Assembly (NCBI RefSeq): GCF_004000765.1
Contig: NZ_BILW01000004.1
Coordinates: 186,001 to 250,000, forward strand
Length of the DNA stretch: 64,000 bases
From: Paenibacillus chondroitinus NBRC 15376
GTDB taxonomy: Bacteria; Bacillota; Bacilli; Paenibacillales; NBRC-103111
Direction: 5' to 3'
Positions 35,647-44,700 of the stretch are shown piece after piece; position 1 is the stretch's first letter, and every line of letters starts with the position of its first letter. The notes under the pieces were generated by a model that was given only the letters and a program-made list of their open reading frames with translations, searched no databases and was not told the origin of the DNA. The position numbers and the translations under genes were made by a program.

Positions 35647-37005
35647 GTGAAACGTAAATTATCTTTGATTCTTTCGACTGTAACATTAACGGGTTCGCTT
35701 CTTACGGCATGCGGCACCACCACCAACGAGGCGACGAACAGTCCGGCTCCAACTCCGGCTGCGGCGGCAAACACACCTGCCGCATCGGCAGCGCCAGCTA
35801 CGCTGGCTCCGGCTGCTGGCAAGAAACAAGTGGAAATCTTCAGCTGGTGGACGGGTGCCGGTGAAGAAGCAGGCCTTCAAGGACTTATTAAACTGTTCAA
35901 AAATAAATATCCGGACATTGAAGTCATTAATGCGGCTGTTGCCGGCGGTGCCGGAACCAATGCCAAAGCTGTTCTCGCCAGCCGCATGCAAGGCGGAGAC
36001 CCGCCTTCAGCCTTTCAAGTTCATGGAGGAGCAGAACTGAATACAGGCTGGGTGGCAGCTGGTAAAGTCAGCCCATTGAACGACCTGTACGACAAGGAAG
36101 GTTGGAAGGATAAGTTTCCGAAAGACTTGATTGAAATGGTTAGCAAGGACGGCAATATCTACTCGGTACCGGTTAATATTCACCGGGGGAACGTCATTTT
36201 CTATAATAAGAAAATTTTTGACCAGAATGGTTTGAAAGCGCCTACGACTTTCGATGAATTCGTTAAGGTAGCGGATGCATTGAAAGCGAAAGGTATTACA
36301 CCTTTGGCACTGGGTGATAAAGAACCATGGACAGCGACCATGTTGTTCGAAAATATCTTGCTCGGAGAATTTGGCGCTGACGATTACAAAAAATTATGGA
36401 CCGGTGAAATTCCGTTCGACGATGCAAAAGTGAAAAAATCACTCGAAACTTTTAAAAAGATGCTTTCTTATACAAATAAAGATCATGCTGCACGTAACTG
36501 GCAGGATGCCGCCCAGCTGGTGGCCAAAGGTGAAGCTGCAATGAACAACATGGGAGATTGGGCAAAAGGATATTTCACAACGGATTTGAAACTGAAAGTA
36601 AATGAGGATTTTGGTTGGGTAGCTTCCCCGAATACGGACGGCACCTTCATGGTCGTAACGGATACGTTTGCTTTGCCGAAGGATTCCAAAGACCAAGCGA
36701 CAGCTAAAGAGTTCCTGAAGGTTCTTGGCTCCGTAGAAGGTCAGGACGTGTTTAACCCGTTGAAGGGGTCCATTCCGGCAAGGGTGGATGCGGACGTTTC
36801 CAAATACGATATCTATGGCAAAACGACAATCGAAGATTTTAAAAAGAGCAAGTTGACGCCAAGTATGGCGCACGGCTCCGCAGCGCCTGAAGGCTTTACG
36901 ACACAAGCGAACCAAGCGATTAATATCTTTGTAACGCAAGGTGATGTAGAGCAAGCGGCAAAAGCGCTTAAACAAGCACAAACTGCCAATGGCATGAAGA
37001 AATAG
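35647..37005 (+). CDS. Sugar ABC transporter substrate-binding lipoprotein
   Basis: A 452-residue lipoprotein. The signal peptide ends in a lipobox LLTAC with Cys22, followed by a flexible Pro/Ala/Thr linker (~25-58). The mature domain (EIFSWWTGAGEEAGL, RMQGGDPPSAFQVHGG, MNNMGDWAKGYF) is a CUT1 family binding protein resembling glucose/mannose binders. Mannose or a manno-oligosaccharide is a reasonable guess given the mannosidases downstream. GTG start with AAAGGGGAAG ahead. A hairpin between it and the permeases should give it higher expression than the membrane subunits. Confidence 0.93.
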   Translation: MKRKLSLILSTVTLTGSLLTACGTTTNEATNSPAPTPAAAANTPAASAAPATLAPAAGKKQVEIFSWWTGAGEEAGLQGLIKLFKNKYPDIEVINAAVAGGAGTNAKAVLASRMQGGDPPSAFQVHGGAELNTGWVAAGKVSPLNDLYDKEGWKDKFPKDLIEMVSKDGNIYSVPVNIHRGNVIFYNKKIFDQNGLKAPTTFDEFVKVADALKAKGITPLALGDKEPWTATMLFENILLGEFGADDYKKLWTGEIPFDDAKVKKSLETFKKMLSYTNKDHAARNWQDAAQLVAKGEAAMNNMGDWAKGYFTTDLKLKVNEDFGWVASPNTDGTFMVVTDTFALPKDSKDQATAKEFLKVLGSVEGQDVFNPLKGSIPARVDADVSKYDIYGKTTIEDFKKSKLTPSMAHGSAAPEGFTTQANQAINIFVTQGDVEQAAKALKQAQTANGMKK

Positions 37006-37019
37006 GTTTGAAAAATCGT

Positions 37020-37059
37020 CAGGGCCAGATGTTGGATTTAGGCATCTGGCCCTGTTTTT
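37020..37059 (+). terminator. Hairpin/attenuator between binding protein and permeases
   Basis: CAGGGCCAGATG pairs perfectly with CATCTGGCCCTG, followed by TTTTTC. Partial read-through would explain why permeases without their own clear promoter follow; such sites commonly keep binding protein in excess over permease. Confidence 0.85.
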
Positions 37060-37074
37060 CTGGAGTGTGAATCG

Positions 37075-38001
37075 ATGAACGCTTTTCGTTGGAAGTCGGA
37101 GAAGCTGGTGCCTATCGCCATGCTGATGCCGTCTTTAGTGGCAATCGCCATATTCGTGTATGGTTTTATAGCCTGGACCGGCTACGTATCGCTATCAGAG
37201 TGGAATACACTTGTTAAAAACCTGACCTTCGCAGGATTCAGCAATTATGCTTTTTTATTTAATGATTTCCGGTTTCAAGCGGATTTAAGAAATACGGTGG
37301 TGTTTACGGCTTTATTCATCGCCGGCGGGATGTTTGTTGGCTTATTTCTGGCGGTGATGGTCGATCGGAAGATCCGGGGGGAAGCATTTTTTCGAAACAT
37401 ATTCGTATTTCCGATGGCGCTTTCTTTTGTTGTAACCGGGGTTGTGTGGCAATGGATTTTGAATCCAACGACTGGTGTTAACTTATTGCTGAAGTCGCTT
37501 GGGGTTACGAATGTACCCAGCTGGTTTGTAAGCACGCAAATTATTCCCAAAATTCCAGTAGGCCAGATTGATGCAGGCCTTCCAGTCGCCATTATTGCCG
37601 TTGCGATTGCGGCCATCTGGCAAATGTCGGGATTCGCCATGGCGATGTATTTGGCCGGATTAAGGAACATTTCCGAAGAACTCCGGGAAGCGGCACGTGT
37701 GGACGGCGCAACGGAATGGCAGGTGCTTCGAAAGGTGATTTTACCGCAGCTGAAGCCCATCACGATGAGCTTGATCATTATTTTGGCGCATATCTCCCTA
37801 AAGATTTTTGACTTGGTTTATGCCATGACAGGACCTGGTGCGATGTTTGTTACGGATGTGCCGGGCGTGTACATGTTTGAAACGACATTTCGCGGAAATC
37901 ACTATGCCCAAGGCGCAGGAATCGCGATGATTATGCTGCTCTTGGTTTCATTGCTCATCATTCCTTACTTAATTTCCAACTTGCGCAAAGGAGAGGAATA
38001 A
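37075..38001 (+). CDS. Sugar ABC transporter permease (first subunit)
   Basis: A 308-residue MalF-type permease with six predicted helices. The ATPase-contact EAA loop reads [20 protein letters not shown] near residues 200-220. It pairs with the next gene, which starts one base after its stop. No ATPase gene is in this operon, which is usual for CUT1 systems of Bacillota: they share a general MsmX-like ATPase encoded elsewhere. Confidence 0.94.
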   Translation: MNAFRWKSEKLVPIAMLMPSLVAIAIFVYGFIAWTGYVSLSEWNTLVKNLTFAGFSNYAFLFNDFRFQADLRNTVVFTALFIAGGMFVGLFLAVMVDRKIRGEAFFRNIFVFPMALSFVVTGVVWQWILNPTTGVNLLLKSLGVTNVPSWFVSTQIIPKIPVGQIDAGLPVAIIAVAIAAIWQMSGFAMAMYLAGLRNISEELREAARVDGATEWQVLRKVILPQLKPITMSLIIILAHISLKIFDLVYAMTGPGAMFVTDVPGVYMFETTFRGNHYAQGAGIAMIMLLLVSLLIIPYLISNLRKGEE

Positions 38002-38002
38002 T

Positions 38003-38824
38003 ATGTCGCTGGAGCGCGTGAATCGTACGCTGTTGTATGTGGCGCTAATCGTTTTGGCGATTGTTTATCTGGTTCCGGTGTATGTCATGCTCATCACGAG
38101 CGTCAAGGGACTGAACGAAATTACACTCGATAAAATGTGGGCGCTGCCTCAGTATTTTAACTTGAAAGGTTATCAAGAAGCGTTTAAGAAGCTGATTCCC
38201 AATTTGACGAACAGCTTTTTGCTTGCCATTCCGGCTACGTTGTTATCTTCCTTGCTAGGATCTTTAAACGGCTACATTTTATCCAAATGGAAGTTCAGAG
38301 GGTCGAATTTTTTGTTCTCCCTGATGTTATTCGGGATGTTCATTCCCTACCAAAGCATTCTCATCCCTTTAATTCAATTTCTGCAATCCATTAAGCTTTA
38401 CAACTCAATCCCTGGATTGATTCTTGTTCATGTCGTGTATGGTCTGCCCATTTGTACCTTAATGTTTCGCAACTTTTACGTAGGAATTCCAACGGAAGTG
38501 TTGGAGTCGGCCAAAATTGACGGAACCGGATTTTTCGGCATTTATCGGTATATCATGATTCCACTTTCATTAACGGGTTTTGTTGTAGTAGGCATCTGGC
38601 AATTCACGAGTGTATGGAACGAGTTTCTGTTTGCCGTTACGCTGACCACCCAGAAGCAGCAACCGATCATGGTGGCTCTGCAAAACCTGTCAGGCAGTCA
38701 AATCGTACAGTGGAACGTACAGATGGCCGGAGCGATTTTGGCTGCTTTACCTACGCTGCTCGTTTATATTTTCTTGAGCAAGTATTTTATTCGGGGTCTC
38801 CTGGCAGGTTCGATTAAAGGCTAA
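38003..38824 (+). CDS. Sugar ABC transporter permease (second subunit)
   Basis: A 273-residue MalG-type permease with six predicted helices and an EAA loop reading [19 protein letters not shown]. It completes the importer with the preceding permease and the upstream lipoprotein. The SLH-cohesin gene starts only 27 bases downstream, so uptake and the surface anchor appear to be made from one transcript. Confidence 0.94.
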   Translation: MSLERVNRTLLYVALIVLAIVYLVPVYVMLITSVKGLNEITLDKMWALPQYFNLKGYQEAFKKLIPNLTNSFLLAIPATLLSSLLGSLNGYILSKWKFRGSNFLFSLMLFGMFIPYQSILIPLIQFLQSIKLYNSIPGLILVHVVYGLPICTLMFRNFYVGIPTEVLESAKIDGTGFFGIYRYIMIPLSLTGFVVVGIWQFTSVWNEFLFAVTLTTQKQQPIMVALQNLSGSQIVQWNVQMAGAILAALPTLLVYIFLSKYFIRGLLAGSIKG

Positions 38825-38851
38825 AAGGACGCTCAGAAAGGAACGATCTGC

Positions 38852-39880
38852 ATGAAACGTAAAATTTTTGGTATGTACCTGACTCTCATGATGTGTATGC
38901 TGCTGGTTCCAATCTCCACTTGGGCTGCAGACTCCTTCACTTACACGCTAACAATCAGTAACGATAAACCTGAAGTTGGGAAAGACAAGGAAATTAACGT
39001 GACAGTGACAGGGGATAACCTTCAGGATGTCTACGCATATGAAGTGAATTTTGTTTATGACCCCAACCAATTACGATTTAAGGGGGCGAAAAGCGCAATA
39101 GATGGCTTCTCCATTCCTGCTATCGTGAAAGATAATCAGATTCAATTTGCGAGTACCAAAATTGGCAATAAGGCCGGGGAAAGCGGGAAGGTTCCCTTAT
39201 GCACGCTTACTTTTGAACCGATTGGCAAAGGCCAAGCAGCGGTAGAACTTACGGACGTGAAGCTGGTCACCAGCAAAATGGTTTCTAGCAAACAAAATGC
39301 AGACACGCAAATTGCAATGGATATTACGAACGACAATGCAGCTATGTTTCGTGATATTACAGGGCACTGGGCGAAAGAGGCGATTGAAAGAGCGGCGAAA
39401 CTGGGCTTTGTCAACGGTTATGAGGATGGCACTTTTAGGCCGCAAGGACTTATCACACGTGCAGAGTTTGCTACTATGTTAGCTCGTGCCATTCATTTGC
39501 CGTTGAACGGCCAAGATCAGCTTGTCTTTGCAGACGAGTTTACGATACCGGAATGGGCGAAATCAAGCATCGCGTCAGCCCTAAACGCCGGCATCGTATC
39601 AGGGTATGAAGACAACACGTTCCGTCCAGTTCAAATGATATCCCGAGCCGAAATCACCACGATGATTGTGCGGGCATCGGGTATCCAGACAGCCGAGCAA
39701 CCAATATCGACTTTTGCCGATAAAGACCAAATTCCTGCCTGGGCGTACGCTTTCGTAGCAGCTGCAGCAGAAGCGGGACTGGTTCAAGGCAAGGGAGATC
39801 AGCTGTTCATGCCGAATGACAACGCAACTAGGGCAGAGGCAGTCACACTCCTTTTATCTTTGCTTGATTATAAGAAATGA
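38852..39880 (+). CDS. Cell-wall anchoring cohesin protein (cohesin + three SLH domains)
   Basis: A 342-residue exported protein. A signal peptide (residues 1-25) is followed by one cohesin domain (~28-158; VYAYEVNFVYDPNQLRFKGA is the typical start) and three SLH domains (~166-209, 226-270, 287-331) with the wall-binding motifs ITRAE, ISRAE and ATRAE. SLH domains bind pyruvylated wall polymer; cohesins bind dockerins. The protein therefore looks like a minimal anchoring scaffoldin that holds a dockerin protein on the cell surface. It has no dockerin of its own. It lies in the transporter operon, directly ahead of a cohesin/dockerin protein. Confidence 0.9.
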   Translation: MKRKIFGMYLTLMMCMLLVPISTWAADSFTYTLTISNDKPEVGKDKEINVTVTGDNLQDVYAYEVNFVYDPNQLRFKGAKSAIDGFSIPAIVKDNQIQFASTKIGNKAGESGKVPLCTLTFEPIGKGQAAVELTDVKLVTSKMVSSKQNADTQIAMDITNDNAAMFRDITGHWAKEAIERAAKLGFVNGYEDGTFRPQGLITRAEFATMLARAIHLPLNGQDQLVFADEFTIPEWAKSSIASALNAGIVSGYEDNTFRPVQMISRAEITTMIVRASGIQTAEQPISTFADKDQIPAWAYAFVAAAAEAGLVQGKGDQLFMPNDNATRAEAVTLLLSLLDYKK

Positions 39881-39926
39881 CAGACCGCCATTGGTCCCTA
39901 CATAAAGCCAGAGAGGATATTAGACG

Positions 39927-41510
39927 ATGAGAAAAAGAAAAAGGTATAGGTATAGGACATACCTTGTATATGCGCTTCTCATGCTTCTATCGGCGAACTG
40001 GTTTGCAGATCTCTCACTTGCCAAAGCCGAGGAAACCATCCATGCCACCTTGTCCGGTCAGGACAAGGTGCTGGTTGGTGAAGCATTTGATTTGACCTAT
40101 GGATTGAAGGGGGTAACACAAGCGGTCTACGCTCAGGATCTCACAGTCACTTATGATGCTGAGCAGTTGAATTTTAACGGTGCGGACACGGTAAAGGAAT
40201 TAAAGGATCAGTTCTCGATTGTCGGACTTTCTGACACACCCGGACGTGTCCGAATCATTGCGGTGAGCCATGGAGCACAGTATGCCATTCACGAAGATAG
40301 CGAATTGTTAACGCTTCACTGGAGCTCTAAGAAGCTTACTCATTCTGCCTCATCCGATGTAACAATTAGCAATCTCGTTGTTTCAAACGGTGATGGTGTG
40401 GAAACCAACGTAAGCGGCACGACTCATACCGTCCAACTTTCTGTAGATAACTCGCTGCCTGGGGACTTGAACGGAGACAACAAATACACGATCGGGGATT
40501 TGGCGATTGCGGCAGCATCTTATGGTAAAACATCGGCTGACTCCGATTGGGCCAAACATGAGAAGGCGGATGTCCATCCCGATGGCAGGATTGATATTGC
40601 GGATTTGGCGATCATAGCCAAAGCGATCATGAGTGGTTTGCCGGATGTACCAAAACCACCGGAATGGACGGCGGCAAAGAGGCTTGACGTATCCGGCGTA
40701 TCGAGATCAGGCGTGACCTTATCATGGTCCGGTGCGACCGATCCAGAGGGTGTAACCGGCTATAAGGTTTACCAAGATGGGCAGGCTTTAGCCACTGTGA
40801 CGGGTAATGTCTATCAGTATGCTATTACGTCATTGATGCCGAATACGGCGTATACCTTTAAAGTGGAAGCGGGTAACGCCTCCGGGCTTTGGAGCACCAA
40901 TGGTCCAAGCGTTACTGTCACCACACAGGCAGATCAGCCACCATCGGCTCAATTAACCGGTCAGGAAACTGTTTATTCCGAAGGTCTATTTACGCTTACT
41001 TATGGACTTAAAAGTGTAACTGAGAGCATCTATGCTCAGGATTTCACACTGACTTATGAGGCAGAGCACTTGGAATTCCTCGGAGTGGAAGCACTCCCTG
41101 AAGACATGTCCGCCGTCATTGATTCCGCAGCGAACGGACAAGTACATGTCGTGCTCCATGGAGGGGAATATCCAAGACAAGAGGTCGCTGATTTATTAGC
41201 GCTGCGCTGGAAGGCCAAAGCCATATCTCAGCCAGTAACAACAACAATGACGATCCAAGACATTGTACTAACGGATACGAACGGTGTGGAAACAACCATT
41301 AACGGTGTATCTCATAACGTTCGCATTACTTTGGTTGATCTAAATAGTGATAACAAAATTTCTGTGGGTGACCTGGCTGTGGTTGCGGCGGCTTATGGAC
41401 GTACGTCAGCCGATGAGGATTGGGCGAAGTATGAACGAGCTGATCTCAATCATAATGGCAAGGTGGATATCGACGATCTGGCGATGGTAGCCAAATGGAT
41501 TTATCGGTAA
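39927..41510 (+). CDS. Scaffold protein with two cohesins, two dockerins and an FN3 domain
   Basis: A 527-residue exported protein: signal peptide 1-35, cohesin A ~38-172, dockerin A ~179-237, FN3 ~246-333, cohesin B ~339-468, dockerin B ~471-527. The cohesins start QAVYAQDLTVTYDAEQL and ESIYAQDFTLTYEAEHL. Each dockerin has two calcium loops; loop 1 reads DLNGDNKYTIGD and DLNSDNKISVGD. Loop 2 of dockerin A, DVHPDGRIDIAD, has His217 where Asn or Asp normally sits. There is no catalytic domain. With both partners on one chain it could link head to tail or branch. It ends at a terminator; the next gene has its own promoter. Confidence 0.9.
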   Translation: MRKRKRYRYRTYLVYALLMLLSANWFADLSLAKAEETIHATLSGQDKVLVGEAFDLTYGLKGVTQAVYAQDLTVTYDAEQLNFNGADTVKELKDQFSIVGLSDTPGRVRIIAVSHGAQYAIHEDSELLTLHWSSKKLTHSASSDVTISNLVVSNGDGVETNVSGTTHTVQLSVDNSLPGDLNGDNKYTIGDLAIAAASYGKTSADSDWAKHEKADVHPDGRIDIADLAIIAKAIMSGLPDVPKPPEWTAAKRLDVSGVSRSGVTLSWSGATDPEGVTGYKVYQDGQALATVTGNVYQYAITSLMPNTAYTFKVEAGNASGLWSTNGPSVTVTTQADQPPSAQLTGQETVYSEGLFTLTYGLKSVTESIYAQDFTLTYEAEHLEFLGVEALPEDMSAVIDSAANGQVHVVLHGGEYPRQEVADLLALRWKAKAISQPVTTTMTIQDIVLTDTNGVETTINGVSHNVRITLVDLNSDNKISVGDLAVVAAAYGRTSADEDWAKYERADLNHNGKVDIDDLAMVAKWIYR

Positions 41511-41516
41511 AGGCAC

Positions 41517-41553
41517 AAAGTGAGGGGATAGGCGGTAAGCGACCTCACTTTTT
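41517..41553 (+). terminator. Terminator of the transporter-anchor operon
   Basis: AAAGTGAGG pairs with CCTCACTTT across a 17-base loop, followed by T residues. Confidence 0.8.
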
Positions 41554-41595
41554 GTATTCCTGAATGATGATCGCATGCAAATGTGATTATTTTAT

Positions 41596-41670
41596 CGGAA
41601 GAAAAGATAGATTTACCGCATAGTTAAAGCCAGGCTCTTTCAGTAAGATATGTATGGGGAAGCGCTTACA
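41596..41670 (+). promoter_or_regulatory. Activator-type promoter of the mannosidase operon with cre-like site
   Basis: CGGAAG then AAAAGATAGATTTACC (41602-41617) precedes TAAGAT (41644-41649) by 42 bases, the same spacing as at 35544-35597. GGGAAGCGCTTACA (41657-41670) matches 12 of 14 positions of the CcpA cre consensus and sits over the expected start of transcription. The leader to the start codon is about 90 bases. Confidence 0.68.
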
Positions 41671-41746
41671 GGTGTGCTTCGAAAGGAGGCTGCTTGAATT
41701 TTCAAGTTTAGGATGCGTTGAAAACAATAATGGGAGGTTTTCTGGA

Positions 41747-44700
41747 ATGGGTAACCGGAAAGCTAGGAAATTTCTGGCTATGGCAACGAGCTTTACACTT
41801 CTGGCAGGATCATTTTATCTGCCTACGAATCAGCGGGCATCCGCTGCAGCAGCAGAAGGTGCTGACTTCTACTCGTCATTCGAGGCAAGTGACCCGATAG
41901 TGACATGGGAAAATAAAGTCGAGTCAGACATCGACGGGAATGCCCTAACTTCGGGGATCGACGGCAATACGCCGTTTGCAGGCATTCCGGGTAGTATCAC
42001 GAATAAGGTTGTTGAAGTAACCGCAAGAGGAGAGTACACATCTTCAGGTGAAGTAGCCGTCAATCTGATCGATTCAAACACGAATTCGAAATGGCTGGAT
42101 ACGAGCTCAACTAGCTGGGTAAGATTCAAGCTTAGTGAAGCATCGGCAGTCATGAGATATGCTTTGACTTCTGCGAATGATTCAGCCGGAAGAGACCCTA
42201 AAAATTGGCAGTTTGAAGGCTCCAATGACGGCAGCACCTGGACGACGCTGGATACGAGAACCAACCAGACCTTTAGCGAACGTTTTCAAACGAAAGTCTA
42301 CGACTTCGCGAATGAAACACCATATCTCTACTATCGGTTAAACATTACGGCAAACAGTGGAGATTCTTACATTCAGTTATCCGAGTTCCAACTTTCCAAT
42401 GGCATTGTTCTTCCTCCTCCTCCTCCAGCAGATATGAAGTCTTACGTCTCGAACGGTCCATCGGGTCTATATAATGCCAAATCAAATGCAGGGTGGACCG
42501 GTTTGAAAGGGTTTACCTATTCCGGAACTCACCTGGTTGACGGCAGAGCTTATTCCTATAACAAAGTGTATAATGCCGATATCGCCGTGACGCCAAATAC
42601 TGAACTTTCCTATTATATTGCTCCTGAATTCACGGATAAAGCACAGATGGATTACTCCAGCACTTACGCAGCGGTAGATCTGGCATTCTCAGACGGCACT
42701 TATCTGCATAATCTTGGTGCGCTCGATCAACACGGCGTTAAACTGAATCCTCAAGATCAAGGCAACTCCAAAACACTTTACAACAATCAATGGAACTTCA
42801 AAAAATCCAACATCGGGGCTGTTGCGGCCGGAAAAACAATTAAACGCATTCTGGTTGCTTACGACAATCCAGCAGCGAAGACCGGTACGGGATTCAAAGG
42901 CACGATCGATGATATCAAAATTGTGGGGAACCCCGCGCCTGTAAGTTACAGCCGGCTCTCCGATTATGCCAACATTCTCAGAGGCACGCAGTCCAATGGG
43001 ACTTTCTCCAGAGGAAATAATATTCCAGCTGTTGCTGTTCCTCACGGATTTAACTTCTGGATTCCGAAAACAAATGCAAGCTCCGACTGGGCTTATTATT
43101 ACAATCAAAGCAATAACGCGAACAACTTACCAACAATTCAAGCGTTCGCTTTAAGCCATGAGCCAAGCCCTTGGATGGGGGATCGGCAAACCTTCCATGT
43201 GATGCCTTCCGATACGGTGGGAACGCCAAATATTAGCCGTACGACAAGGGAGTTACCTTTCAAGCACGAGAACGAAATCGCGAAACCGTATTATTATGGC
43301 GTTACCTTTGAAAACGGTCTCAAAACGGAGTTTACGCCAACCGATCATGCAGCGATGTTCCGATTCACATTTGCCGGCGATTCGTCCAATCTGCTTTTTG
43401 ACAACCAAAGCAATAGTGGCGGTATTACGCTGGATGCAGCTAACAATGCTATCTCAGGTTACTCCGATCAAAAAAGCGGCCTTTCCACAGGCGCAACGCG
43501 CATTTTCATCTATGCGACCTTCGATAAGCCGGTTACTGCAAGCGGCAAGTTGACGGGCAGTGGCGGCGGTGGAACCAATGTGCAGGCCTACTACAAATTC
43601 GACACCACGACGAATAAAGTGGTCACCATGAAGATCGCAACTTCCTTGATCAGTTTAGATCAGGCCAAGAAAAACCTGGAGTTGGAAATCAGCCCTGCGG
43701 ACACTTTTGAAACGATTAAAGAGAAAGCTCAAACACAGTGGGATCAACAAATGGGCATCATTCAGGTTGAAGGTGCCTCAGAAGATCAACTGATTACGTT
43801 ATACTCCAACATGTACCGTTTATTCTTGTATCCGAACTCCGCTTTTGAGAATGTGGGCACGAATGAAGCGCCGGTCTACAAGCATGCGGATCAAACGCCG
43901 ATTACGTCCTGTTCGACAAGTACGGCAACGACATCCTGCGCCAAAATTAATGACGGCAAAATTTATGTTAACAACGGTTTCTGGGATACGTACCGTACGG
44001 CATGGCCGGCTTATTCCTTGTTAACGCCGTCTAAGGCTGGCGAGTTTATTGATGGCTTCGTTCAGCACTATCGGGATGGCGGTTGGATTTCCAGATGGTC
44101 CTCTCCTGGTTACGCCAACTTGATGGTAGGAACAAGCGCGAATGTTGCTTTTGCGGATGCTTATTTGAAAGGTGTTGCGAACTTCGATGTTCAAAGCTTC
44201 TATCAATCCGCGTTGAAAGACGCTGCTGTCACTCCGCCAAATGCCAATGTAGGCAGAAAAGGGATGGCGACCTCCGTTTTCGACGGCTATACAAATACGG
44301 ATACAGGTGAAGGCTTGGCATGGGCTGTGGATGGCTATATCAATGATTTCGGTATTGCCAACCTTGCTGATGCGCTCTCTAAGAAAAATGATACTAACGA
44401 TGCGTATAACGCTCATTACAAAGATGACCAGCAATACTACATCAACCGGGCACAAAATTATGTCAACATGTTTAATCCTAATTTAGGATTTTTCAATGGT
44501 AGAACGGCTAGCGGTGCTTGGAGATCCTCGACGGCGAATTTCGATCCTAGAAATTGGGGCAACGATTACACGGAAACGAATGCGTGGAACATGGCTTTCC
44601 ATGCTCCGCAGGATGGCCAAGGATTGGCAAATCTGTATGGCGGCAGAGCGAAGTTGGCTGAGAAACTGGATTCATTCTTCAGCATACCGGAACCTGCTTC

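Noticed and set aside
37075-38824. Search for an ATPase gene in the sugar ABC operon
   Set aside because: None is present; CUT1 importers in Bacillota commonly share a distant MsmX-like ATPase, so the operon is not broken.
42411-42428. CCT repeat in the large mannosidase as a phase-variable tract
   Set aside because: It consists of about five trinucleotide units coding for a proline linker; slippage would keep the frame, so no on/off switch is expected.
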